Below are positions 1 to 7,434 of a DNA stretch of 20,344 bases, piece by piece (the first letter of the stretch is position 1; every line of letters starts with the position of its first letter). The DNA is taken from the NCBI GenBank assembly GCA_900544195.1, contig UQUJ01000056.1:1-20344 (forward strand), written 5' to 3'. The DNA is from an uncultured Alistipes sp. (GTDB lineage Bacteria; Bacteroidota; Bacteroidia; Bacteroidales; UBA932). The position numbers were made by a program, and so were the translations under genes. The notes below the pieces were generated by a model. It saw nothing but the letters and a program-made list of their open reading frames with translations, was not told the DNA's origin and did not search any database.

Positions 1-10
1 AAGACAGTCT

Positions 11-33
11 GGGGGAGGGATTTAGGGAGGGGG
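11..33 (+). other. G-run cluster, potential G-quadruplex
   Basis: Four runs of three or more G (11-15, 17-19, 25-27, 29-33) are separated by loops of 1, 5 and 1 nt. This fits the usual four-stranded G-quadruplex pattern. It lies about 90 nt upstream of the DUF4886 gene, in a stretch where I see no gene. A role in expression is not shown; the sequence only shows that the fold is possible. Confidence 0.5.
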
Positions 34-82
34 TAACGTGAATTGATGAGGGTGGGCAATCACCTTCGAACGTGAGATAATG

Positions 83-89
83 TACTTTG
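83..89 (+). promoter_or_regulatory. weak possible -7 box for the DUF4886 gene
   Basis: TACTTTG resembles the Bacteroidota -7 element TAnnTTTG but is one base short. No clear TTTG -33 box lies at the right distance. It sits 34 nt before the ATG at 124. The rest of 1-123 holds only the G-run cluster. Confidence 0.25.
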
Positions 90-123
90 CAGCAGGTAAT
101 TGCCTACTTGCGAAAGTTGAATT

Positions 124-1137
124 ATGAATAATCGTTTTATACTAGCCTTTTTGTCATTAGCCCTCGTCTGTAGGTCTTTTGACGGCACAGCCCAAAGTTG
201 CTGCGGCGGGGCTGTCGGTTGCCGGGAGACAACCGAGGGATCGGAACTTCCTGTCGGACAGAAAAACATCAGAGTGCTGTTCATCGGAAACAGCTTCACC
301 TTAGACGCCACGGAACACCTTCCGGGAATCCTTAAGGCCGCCGGTATCGATAACTTCTCGATGGAGAGGGCGTTTCACGGAGGCTACACCCTTGTCGGCT
401 ACAACGAGAATTTTGCCAATCCGAAGGTCTGCATACGCTACAAGTACGAACCTGGTTACGATGAATGGGACGGTAACAAGGTTTACAAGAACGAGAACTG
501 CAACAGTTCCCTGACTGACTTCTGGGACAGCGGACGGGCTTATGACATCGTTGTCCTTCAGGAATATACCGGAAGAAAATATGCCTGGGACGGTTTCGAG
601 GAATCAAAGGCCGGAATCGATGCCGTGAAGGGACTGATGGAGAAGGTCCGTGCCATGCAGCCGGAGAAGGAACCTGTCTTTGTCTATCTCATGTCACAGG
701 TCTTTGCCACCGGAAGCGAGCGCCTTGTAGAGTGGTTCGGCAACGATCGGAGGCGGATGTATGCCGCTATCGTAGAACACACGAGACAGGTCCTTGATCA
801 GACTGGGATAAAGTACCTTATTTCGACCGGTACTGCCGTCGAGAACCTCCGTACGACAAGTCTGAACGTCGACAACGGAATGGATCTCTCAAGAGATCTT
901 TTCCATCTGGACAAGGGCATCACGCGCTACACCGCAAACTGCACTGTGTTCGAGTCCATCCTTGGCTCGTGTGTCGGCAAGACTATGGACGGCAACACCT
1001 ACCGTTTTTCCACATCGGACACATCTTCGAAGAACTATACGACTCCTGTCACCGACAAGAATGTTCCGACAGCCATCGTGGCCGCTAGAAAAGCGATCGA
1101 GAAACCTCTGGAAGTCACCGATTTGAGTAATCTTTGA
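124..1137 (+). CDS. DUF4886 family SGNH-like hydrolase, secreted
   Basis: This is a 337-residue exported protein. A hydrophobic N-terminus (residues 5-16) is followed by a likely signal peptidase I site near TAQ-S. The cysteine in LALVC is a poor lipobox because Val precedes it. LFIGNSFT near residue 53 carries the candidate nucleophile Ser57 and is the hallmark of DUF4886. DLFHLD near the end supplies the Asp258-x-x-His261 pair expected of SGNH hydrolases. The family is common in Bacteroidota near carbohydrate loci and is thought to be esterase-like, but its substrate is not settled; de-acylation of glycans is a guess. The gene converges on the lipoprotein gene at 1210 and has its own upstream region, so whether it belongs to the neighbouring locus is uncertain. 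Confidence 0.85.
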   Translation: MNNRFILAFLSLALVCRSFDGTAQSCCGGAVGCRETTEGSELPVGQKNIRVLFIGNSFTLDATEHLPGILKAAGIDNFSMERAFHGGYTLVGYNENFANPKVCIRYKYEPGYDEWDGNKVYKNENCNSSLTDFWDSGRAYDIVVLQEYTGRKYAWDGFEESKAGIDAVKGLMEKVRAMQPEKEPVFVYLMSQVFATGSERLVEWFGNDRRRMYAAIVEHTRQVLDQTGIKYLISTGTAVENLRTTSLNVDNGMDLSRDLFHLDKGITRYTANCTVFESILGSCVGKTMDGNTYRFSTSDTSSKNYTTPVTDKNVPTAIVAARKAIEKPLEVTDLSNL

Positions 1138-1158
1138 TCGGCCATTCTGAAAGTTAAA

Positions 1159-1187
1159 AAGGCGAGTGACACATGGTCGCCCGCCTT
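1159..1187 (-). terminator. intrinsic terminator between convergent genes
   Basis: A 12-pair stem with one A-C mismatch and one G-T pair (arms 1159-1170 and 1176-1187) closes a 5-nt loop (ACATG). Read on the minus strand, the stem is followed by a T-run (TTTTTAAC), so it best serves the lipoprotein gene whose stop is at 1210, 22 nt away. The plus side lacks a T-run, but the hairpin may also help end transcription from the DUF4886 gene that stops at 1137. Confidence 0.75.
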
Positions 1188-1209
1188 AAATGTTAAACGG
1201 TTTTTGGGA

Positions 1210-2598
1210 CTATTCGGTTTTTTCGTAGGTTAGAGTCAGGACTTTGACTCCTACTCCGCCTTGTGTGCAGGTGAGGTAGTAGACGGTGTTTGCCTTTGTA
1301 CCCTCAAGGTTCCAGCTGTAGGTGTCTCCATGAGTGGTCCAAGGGATGATGTCTCCGCCGCTGACGTAGGTGTTCTGGACATCAGTGCTTTCAGGAACGT
1401 TTGAAGTTATGGCTGCCTTGCGCTTTGAGCTTGTGCTTGTCCCTTGGACGCAGGCGACTTTCACGAGCCGATAGCCATCCAAGGCCGGGAATCCGAAGTA
1501 TCTCGACACTGCTCCAAGCACGACACCTTTGTCGGCAGACCAGAAAACGCGCGCGGATGTGGCATTGCCGACATCCGTGAGGATGAAATTGTAGCTGTTG
1601 CCGTTGGCGTGTCTGTAGACGGCAGTGAGATTTCCAGGACAAGGCTCACCTGATGGGCATCCCTCAGTCTTGCCGGCTTCCTTCCATTTGTCTTTTGTCG
1701 GCCAGCCTTCCTGTGCATCGCCTGAGAAGTCGAATTCAAGAGTCATCTTCTCTGTCTTCTTCTCCTTGAGCATAAGCCCTCCGATCTCGCCAAGGTCGAT
1801 GATCTGGTTACGTCCGGCCTCAAGGGCTTCCGAACCGACTTTTACCGCAGTCATCTGAGTCGGAGAGACGAGAGTCAGGGATATTCCTTTCTCATATTTT
1901 CCGGGAAGCACCCAGACATAATAGGTGTCTCCTGTCACGAAGGCCTTGGTGGAAGGTGTCAGTGCCACCACATCGGAAACCGTCGATCCTTCTCCGGCCT
2001 TGGCCTTCGGGTCGCCGTTGTTCCAGTTGATCGTGACGGCTCCTTCAACGGCGAGAGCCTCTCCTCCGTTGGCCTTGATCTCGATGCGGCGCAAGGTGTC
2101 CGCGCCTTCCTGAGTGAGTCTGAACTTGAGAAGCGAGCCGATATTCTTGAATGACACTATCTTTCCGGCATCGCATCTTCCGACGGCGACGTTGATGTCG
2201 GCAGGATAGCCGTCCTTGACAATCTGCTGTGCGGTTGTGCTGAGCGAGGTCGTGAAGACTCCGTCTGAGAAAGCGTTGCTTTCAGCGAAGGGATGAATCG
2301 CGTATGCGTCGGCATCGAGCTTCACTCCGTCGCCCCTGAAAACGACAGAAGTGCCGCTTTCGGAAGTCGCGAACTTGCTGGAGAAATAGCTTCCGGACTC
2401 ATTCTTTGTGAACACGTTGATTGCGTCGCCGTTGTCCCAGATGACTTTGTTGCCTTCGAGATGAGCTTTTGTGCCTGTCTCTGACACGGCTATGAGTTCA
2501 TCGCCTCCTATTCTCGAGGAAGTCTGTTCCTTATTGCAGGCCAAGGTGGCGAGACTGATGGCCAATATTACATATTCCTTCTTCATTTTTTTTACCAT
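1210..2598 (-). CDS. fimbrillin-like lipoprotein, putative surface protein
   Basis: The N-terminus is a lipoprotein signal peptide ending in the lipobox TLAC (Cys21 of the long form). Start choice is open: the first ATG (2596-2598) overlaps the upstream stop, while a second ATG at 2584-2586 gives a more typical MKK start. Residues about 35-270 look like the fimbrillin/Mfa-like fold seen in many Bacteroidota surface proteins (TKA near the start, WDNGDAINVF, a YAIHPF-type strand, a YYVWVLPG-type strand). The C-terminal about 180 residues form a separate beta-rich region (from LEFDFSGDAQEGWP) that I cannot assign, possibly ligand-binding. It follows the BACON lipoprotein gene with essentially no gap, so the two are probably co-transcribed from the divergent promoter. 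A glycan-binding role is inferred from context only. Confidence 0.75.
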   Translation of the reverse strand: MVKKMKKEYVILAISLATLACNKEQTSSRIGGDELIAVSETGTKAHLEGNKVIWDNGDAINVFTKNESGSYFSSKFATSESGTSVVFRGDGVKLDADAYAIHPFAESNAFSDGVFTTSLSTTAQQIVKDGYPADINVAVGRCDAGKIVSFKNIGSLLKFRLTQEGADTLRRIEIKANGGEALAVEGAVTINWNNGDPKAKAGEGSTVSDVVALTPSTKAFVTGDTYYVWVLPGKYEKGISLTLVSPTQMTAVKVGSEALEAGRNQIIDLGEIGGLMLKEKKTEKMTLEFDFSGDAQEGWPTKDKWKEAGKTEGCPSGEPCPGNLTAVYRHANGNSYNFILTDVGNATSARVFWSADKGVVLGAVSRYFGFPALDGYRLVKVACVQGTSTSSKRKAAITSNVPESTDVQNTYVSGGDIIPWTTHGDTYSWNLEGTKANTVYYLTCTQGGVGVKVLTLTYEKTE

Positions 2599-4241
2599 TT
2601 ATATGATCCACCATTGTTGAAATCCTCGTTACCTCCGTTTCCGGACGCACCCCTTGAGTGGACTTCCGTAAGTTCGAGTTTAATGTCGTCAATGTAGAAC
2701 CTGTAGTCCTGGAGGTTCGCGGCGTTCTCGCCTCTTCCTGACGCGGCCAGTTCCTCTTCCGTCAATTTCGGAGTGGAAATCGCGATCACCGATGCCTGTG
2801 TCAGATTCTTGATGTCGATTGTGCATTCTTTCATCGTGCCGATTGTGGTTTCAAGAGGGAAGGTGTCCTCTCCGACTGTCACAGTCACCTTGGCGAGTGG
2901 GTCATAACCGCGTGCGTCTTTGTACAGACCGACCTTGAGGCTTAGTCTCGCGTCAGCCGAGGAGACTCCCATCTGTTTTAGGCGTTCGCCTATGAGGACC
3001 TTGTAGGTTCCGATGCATTGTCTGGTCCAGAGGGACTCGTCATAGTAGCCGACCTGAAGGAAACCAGGACGTTCGTAGCAGCCTGAGGCTGAAGAGATTG
3101 CCTCGTAGGCTCGGTCAGGGAGATAGTGGTCGTTGAAAGACTTGTAGTTTGATGCGTAGCCACTTGTCGCGCTCGCCATCAGGTTAAACGGGAGAAGCTC
3201 AGGATAGGATGCCTCTGACTTGATCAGGTCGTCGAATCCGTTTGTGAATGCCAACTTGTTGTCATCCATCTGAGGAAGCGTGGACTTTGATGCCTCGGCT
3301 GGGAAGATGCAGATCGCGTTGGAGATGCAGACGTAGGTCTTGGAGCGTTCGGCGTCGGCTGTCATCCTGAAGTGTAGGGTGCCTCCGGCAGGAATCGCCT
3401 CTTCCGGCTTGATTGTGAAATAGAGGTTGTTCCATACAGCGTCCGATCCCGGAGTCGTCGCGTTCTGCACGTCAATCTTGTTCCATTTCTCTCCGTCCGC
3501 GCTCCAGTAATATGACCATCCGGCCTTTGTGAAGGAAGCGGCGCGCGCACCCATCATGAGACGCAGGTCGCCGGAAAGGGCATCTTTAACTGGAACACTG
3601 ATCAGGATGGATTCTCCTTTAGCGAAGTTGTCGAAGCGGATGCTGCGGTGGATGGCTCTGTCTGCGTCCGTGCCTCCGGTCGGCTGGGTGTGTGAAGGAC
3701 ACTCTAATGAGGTAGAGGCCTCTGCCCCGGTGCAGCTCAGGATCATGCCGTCCTTGAACTGGCATTCGTTTCCGGTGATCACCGCGTTCGCCAGCGTTCT
3801 GCTCTCAGGATTGTCGATGTCGATTGTCTGGCAAATAGGGAATGAGTAGCCTGACGTGAGGGCAACCTCGCCGGCAGCCTGGGTCACAGTGATCTCGCAT
3901 CCCTTGACACCTTCCGCCGGTGTCTCAACCTTGACGAGTGCCACCCTCCTCTCTGTCTTGATGTTAGCGCCGGCAGTGATTTCGAGTACGTCTGAGCCGC
4001 TGCCCTTTGTAAGGTTTGTGGTAATCCATCCTACAGGTTTGCCGTCAGGATCCTCAGCGGTCACGTCCCAGTAGCAGTTGGAAGAAATCTTCACGCTGAC
4101 GCTTCCGCCTTCCGCTGGCATCGTGTACTCCGTACCGTCCACCGATAGTTCGGGTTTAGAGTCCGGGGAGTCCGATTCCTGACATCCTAAAAGCATGGAT
4201 GCAGCCAGCATGGTCGAAAAAGTTTTAAAAAAAATTCGCAT
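2592..4241 (-). CDS. BACON-domain lipoprotein, putative surface glycan-binding protein
   Basis: I take the ATG at 4239-4241 as start because it gives a clean lipoprotein signal (MRIFFKTFS, lipobox LLGC, Cys20). The frame stays open upstream to 4334, but that extension covers the promoter. The protein is then 549 residues. Residues about 32-122 match the BACON-type Ig fold: WIT, a Gly-rich turn, LEITAGAN, then an ITVTQ end strand. Two beta-rich regions follow; the last ends in YRFYIDDIKLEL, typical of a jelly-roll domain, then a Gly/Asn-rich tail. No enzyme motif was seen. Such multi-domain lipoproteins beside SusCD often hold the ligand at the cell surface. Here the gene is divergent from susC instead of following susD. 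Confidence 0.8.
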   Translation of the reverse strand: MRIFFKTFSTMLAASMLLGCQESDSPDSKPELSVDGTEYTMPAEGGSVSVKISSNCYWDVTAEDPDGKPVGWITTNLTKGSGSDVLEITAGANIKTERRVALVKVETPAEGVKGCEITVTQAAGEVALTSGYSFPICQTIDIDNPESRTLANAVITGNECQFKDGMILSCTGAEASTSLECPSHTQPTGGTDADRAIHRSIRFDNFAKGESILISVPVKDALSGDLRLMMGARAASFTKAGWSYYWSADGEKWNKIDVQNATTPGSDAVWNNLYFTIKPEEAIPAGGTLHFRMTADAERSKTYVCISNAICIFPAEASKSTLPQMDDNKLAFTNGFDDLIKSEASYPELLPFNLMASATSGYASNYKSFNDHYLPDRAYEAISSASGCYERPGFLQVGYYDESLWTRQCIGTYKVLIGERLKQMGVSSADARLSLKVGLYKDARGYDPLAKVTVTVGEDTFPLETTIGTMKECTIDIKNLTQASVIAISTPKLTEEELAASGRGENAANLQDYRFYIDDIKLELTEVHSRGASGNGGNEDFNNGGSYKW

Positions 4242-4268
4242 AAATGTTTTTAGTTTTGAAATTATGTG

Positions 4269-4276
4269 TACCTTTG
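4269..4276 (+). promoter_or_regulatory. -7 promoter box for the susC operon
   Basis: TACCTTTG matches the Bacteroidota -7 consensus TAnnTTTG. A T-rich run (4247-4251) lies about 17 nt upstream in place of a good TTTG -33 box. Transcription would begin near 4283, giving a leader of about 60 nt before the susC ATG at 4343. Confidence 0.6.
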
Positions 4277-4305
4277 CACAACACCACACTACAGTTATTA
4301 CGTTG

Positions 4306-4313
4306 CAAAGATA
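4306..4313 (-). promoter_or_regulatory. -7 promoter box for the divergent lipoprotein genes
   Basis: On the minus strand this reads TATCTTTG, a full match to TAnnTTTG. A weak TTGG lies about 17 nt upstream. Transcription would start near 4299 and run left to the ATG at 4241. The box mirrors the plus-strand box at 4269-4276: the two share a TTTGCA/TGCAAA inverted repeat about 30 bp apart. Confidence 0.6.
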
Positions 4314-4342
4314 GACAAATTCCATAAAAACCAAGGAAGAAA

Positions 4343-7300
4343 ATGAAAAAATTAACCTCCTTTGTATTGTATCTGATTCTGACGTTGTGCCCTGTCATGG
4401 CGCAGGGTTTTCGTCTGTCAGGTCAGATCACAGACACGTCTGGCGAGCCTGTTCCCGGAGCAACGGTGATGATCACCGGAACAGACATCGGGACAATGGC
4501 CGACGCTGACGGAAAATTCATTCTGGACGTGAAGTCCGGACTCTCTCCTGATGCGACACTCACTCTCTCCAGTCTGGGTTTCAAGGACTTGGTAGTCCTA
4601 GTCGGCAAGAAGACAGTGTTCAACGTGACACTTGAAGAGGAAAACAACGTTCTTGAGGAGACTGTGGTCATCGGCTACTCTACCGTGAAGAAGAAAGACC
4701 TCACAGGTTCCCTCACATCGGTTGAAGGCGATGCCGTGAGGACGCGTCAGACGGCCACAGTGTCAGAGGCTCTCCAAGGTGCCATGCCGGGTGTGACGGT
4801 GACACGTTCAAGTTCCGCTCCCGGCGGAGAGGCTACCATCCGCGTGAGAGGCATAACCTCAATGACATCCGGGGCCACTGATCCGTACGTCCTTATCGAC
4901 GGAGTTCCGGGGGCGATCAGCGATGTCAACCCTGGCGATATCGAGAACATCACCGTTCTCAAGGATGCCGCGTCAGCATCCATCTACGGTTCGCAGGCAG
5001 CCGCCGGAGTCATCCTCATCACAACAAAAAGGGCGAAGGAGAATGGCAGGGCAAGCGTGTCCTACAATTACAGCCTTGGCGTGGACTCTCCGACCAAGAT
5101 GCCTGAATATATGGACGCGGTGAGCTACATGGAAGCTTGCAATGAACTGAAGTACAACGATCTCCCTGAAAGTGGATGGTATCAGGCGTACGACAAGGAT
5201 CTTGTCGGCAACTATAAGTCCCTGCATGCGGCGGATCCGGACACCTACCCTGTCACAGACTGGATGAACCTCATTCTCAAGAAGAACGCCATTCGTCATT
5301 CGCACAATCTCAAGCTCACTGTCTCCGGGGACAGGCTCCGCTCGTCGATCAGCTTCGGTTTCGACGATGTGGACGGTCTTTACAAGGCGAACCAGAGATG
5401 GAAGCGCTACACCGCGAGGCTCAACAACGACCTGACTGTCTTCAAATGGCTCAAGGCATCGGCTGATGTCTCTTTCAGGTACGTGGACAAGCTTGACCCG
5501 CATTCATCCCCGGCATTGAAGATGAGGTATATGCCTCAGATCTACCCTGCGGTCTGGTCTGACGGCCTCTATGCTCCGGGCAAGGACGCGAGCAACATCT
5601 ATGCGGCGATGATGAGTGGAGGTGAGGACAAGACCAAGACATTCCGCACAGCCGCTAAATTCCAGCTGGATGCCACTCCGGTCAAGGGACTCACGATAAC
5701 TGCTTTGTATTCCCCGAAATTCGGGTTCTCGCACTCCAGTGATTTCCGGCGCCAGACCCCATACTATTATGCGGGAGAGGCCACCAGCACCAAATATATC
5801 TCCGAAGCCCTCACCACGACTCTCGATGAGTCAAGGGGCTGGACCTACGAAGGAACTGTCCAGACTTACGCCAACTACCAGAAGACTTTCGCAGAAAAGC
5901 ACAATTTCGCCGCGATGGTGGGTTATGAGAACTACTATCTCGGCACCGACACGATAATCGCGGGAAATTCTGACTTCCCGAACGCTCTCATTGAGGACCT
6001 TAAGGCTGGTAACCCTGCCACGGCTACGGCGAAGAGCTCCAATGTTCATGAACTCGCCAGAAACTCATTCTTCGGAAGACTGATGTATAATTACAGCTCA
6101 CGCTACTATATTCAAGGAAATGTAAGATGTGACGGAACCTCCCGTTTCGCTCCTGGGCACAGATGGGGGACATTCCTTTCCGGATCTGCCGGATGGCAGT
6201 TCTCTGAGGAGCCTTGGATGAAGGAGGTAAAGAATGTGCTGAATCACGGAAAGCTCCGTGTCTCCTACGGACAGCTCGGAAACGAGCGCATCAACGGCTA
6301 CTACCCGTATCAGTCGATGCTTTCAGTCAGCCATCCTGTCGGGTATGTGGGAAATGAAGTGACTCCGGAGACGGGCTACGCCCAGTCTACAGCCATTGTT
6401 CCGGACCTCACATGGGAGACTACCTCCACGATTGATGTCGGACTCGATCTCGCGTTCCTTAGGAACAGGCTCACCCTCACCGCCGACTGGTACCACAAGA
6501 ACACTTCCGGAATGCTCATCGAAGTGCCTGTGGCTCCTGTTGTGGGACTCTCGAACCCTTACGACAACCTAGGCGAGATGTACACGAACGGTTGGGAGAT
6601 CTCCATCGGTTGGAAGGACACAGTGGGAGACTTCACCTACAAGGTGGACTTCAATCTGTCCGATGATGTCTCGACCATGGGCGACATTAAGGGCAAGGAA
6701 GTCATCTCTTCCGGAAAGATCATCAAGAAGGGCACTGAATATAACTCCTGGTACGGCTATAGAAGCAATGGTCTCTTCCAGACCCAGGAGGAAGTTGACA
6801 ACTCGGCATGTATGGGGACGCAGTATCCTGGAGATATCCGCTATGTGAACCTCGCTGACGCGGAAGGTTCCGCCGAGATCATCAACGCTGAATATGACCG
6901 CGAAGTCCTCGGGTCGTCGCTCCCTCACTTCTGCTTCGGAGGTAACATCAGCCTTTACTGGAAAGGGATCGACTTCGGACTCACATTCCAAGGAGTGGGC
7001 AAGCGCAACGGCTACCTGAACAACTACATGGTGCAGCCTCTCAGAGGACAGGTCTACAACTTCCCCACCTACCTTGCTGGCGGTGCGTCATGGAGCTACA
7101 AGAACACTCTTGAGCAGAACTTGAGCGCGAAGTATCCGAGGTATTCGTGGACATCCGGAGGATCCACGACGACAGTCGGCAACTATGCCTATTCGGACTA
7201 CTGGCTTATCAACGGATCGTATCTGAGAATCAAGAATATAAGCCTCGGCTACACATTCCCGGACAGGTGGATGGGCAGACTTGGTGTCAGCGGTCTCCGC

Positions 7301-7426
7301 CTTGGTGTGACGCTTACTGATTTCTTTACTTTCAGCCACTATCCGACCGGATGGGATCCTGAGGTGGGTACGACATCCTATCCTATCACCAAATCTGCGG
7401 TGTTCTCTGCCTCAATCAACTTCTAA
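4343..7426 (+). CDS. SusC/RagA-type TonB-dependent outer-membrane transporter
   Basis: The 1027-residue protein starts with a signal peptide (MKKLTSFVLYLIL, cut after VMA). A carboxypeptidase-regulatory-like domain follows (about 24-103, ISG-type turns, TDTSGEPVPGATV), then the EETVVIGY segment that precedes the plug, then the plug domain (about 104-232). The SusC signature DIENITVLKDAA begins at residue 199 and continues into a YGSQAAAGVILITTK stretch. The remainder is beta-barrel and ends in an aromatic-terminated strand (SASINF), as expected for an outer-membrane protein. It should import the ligand with the SusD partner encoded 8 nt downstream, using energy from TonB-ExbBD encoded elsewhere. 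Length is normal for the family. The substrate cannot be read from the sequence. Confidence 0.95.
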   Translation: MKKLTSFVLYLILTLCPVMAQGFRLSGQITDTSGEPVPGATVMITGTDIGTMADADGKFILDVKSGLSPDATLTLSSLGFKDLVVLVGKKTVFNVTLEEENNVLEETVVIGYSTVKKKDLTGSLTSVEGDAVRTRQTATVSEALQGAMPGVTVTRSSSAPGGEATIRVRGITSMTSGATDPYVLIDGVPGAISDVNPGDIENITVLKDAASASIYGSQAAAGVILITTKRAKENGRASVSYNYSLGVDSPTKMPEYMDAVSYMEACNELKYNDLPESGWYQAYDKDLVGNYKSLHAADPDTYPVTDWMNLILKKNAIRHSHNLKLTVSGDRLRSSISFGFDDVDGLYKANQRWKRYTARLNNDLTVFKWLKASADVSFRYVDKLDPHSSPALKMRYMPQIYPAVWSDGLYAPGKDASNIYAAMMSGGEDKTKTFRTAAKFQLDATPVKGLTITALYSPKFGFSHSSDFRRQTPYYYAGEATSTKYISEALTTTLDESRGWTYEGTVQTYANYQKTFAEKHNFAAMVGYENYYLGTDTIIAGNSDFPNALIEDLKAGNPATATAKSSNVHELARNSFFGRLMYNYSSRYYIQGNVRCDGTSRFAPGHRWGTFLSGSAGWQFSEEPWMKEVKNVLNHGKLRVSYGQLGNERINGYYPYQSMLSVSHPVGYVGNEVTPETGYAQSTAIVPDLTWETTSTIDVGLDLAFLRNRLTLTADWYHKNTSGMLIEVPVAPVVGLSNPYDNLGEMYTNGWEISIGWKDTVGDFTYKVDFNLSDDVSTMGDIKGKEVISSGKIIKKGTEYNSWYGYRSNGLFQTQEEVDNSACMGTQYPGDIRYVNLADAEGSAEIINAEYDREVLGSSLPHFCFGGNISLYWKGIDFGLTFQGVGKRNGYLNNYMVQPLRGQVYNFPTYLAGGASWSYKNTLEQNLSAKYPRYSWTSGGSTTTVGNYAYSDYWLINGSYLRIKNISLGYTFPDRWMGRLGVSGLRLGVTLTDFFTFSHYPTGWDPEVGTTSYPITKSAVFSASINF

Positions 7427-7434
7427 AACCCAGA

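Noticed and set aside
4242..4334. 31-codon N-terminal extension of the BACON lipoprotein
   Set aside because: It would place the start upstream of the promoter box and bury the lipoprotein signal; the ATG at 4239-4241 gives a proper signal peptide.
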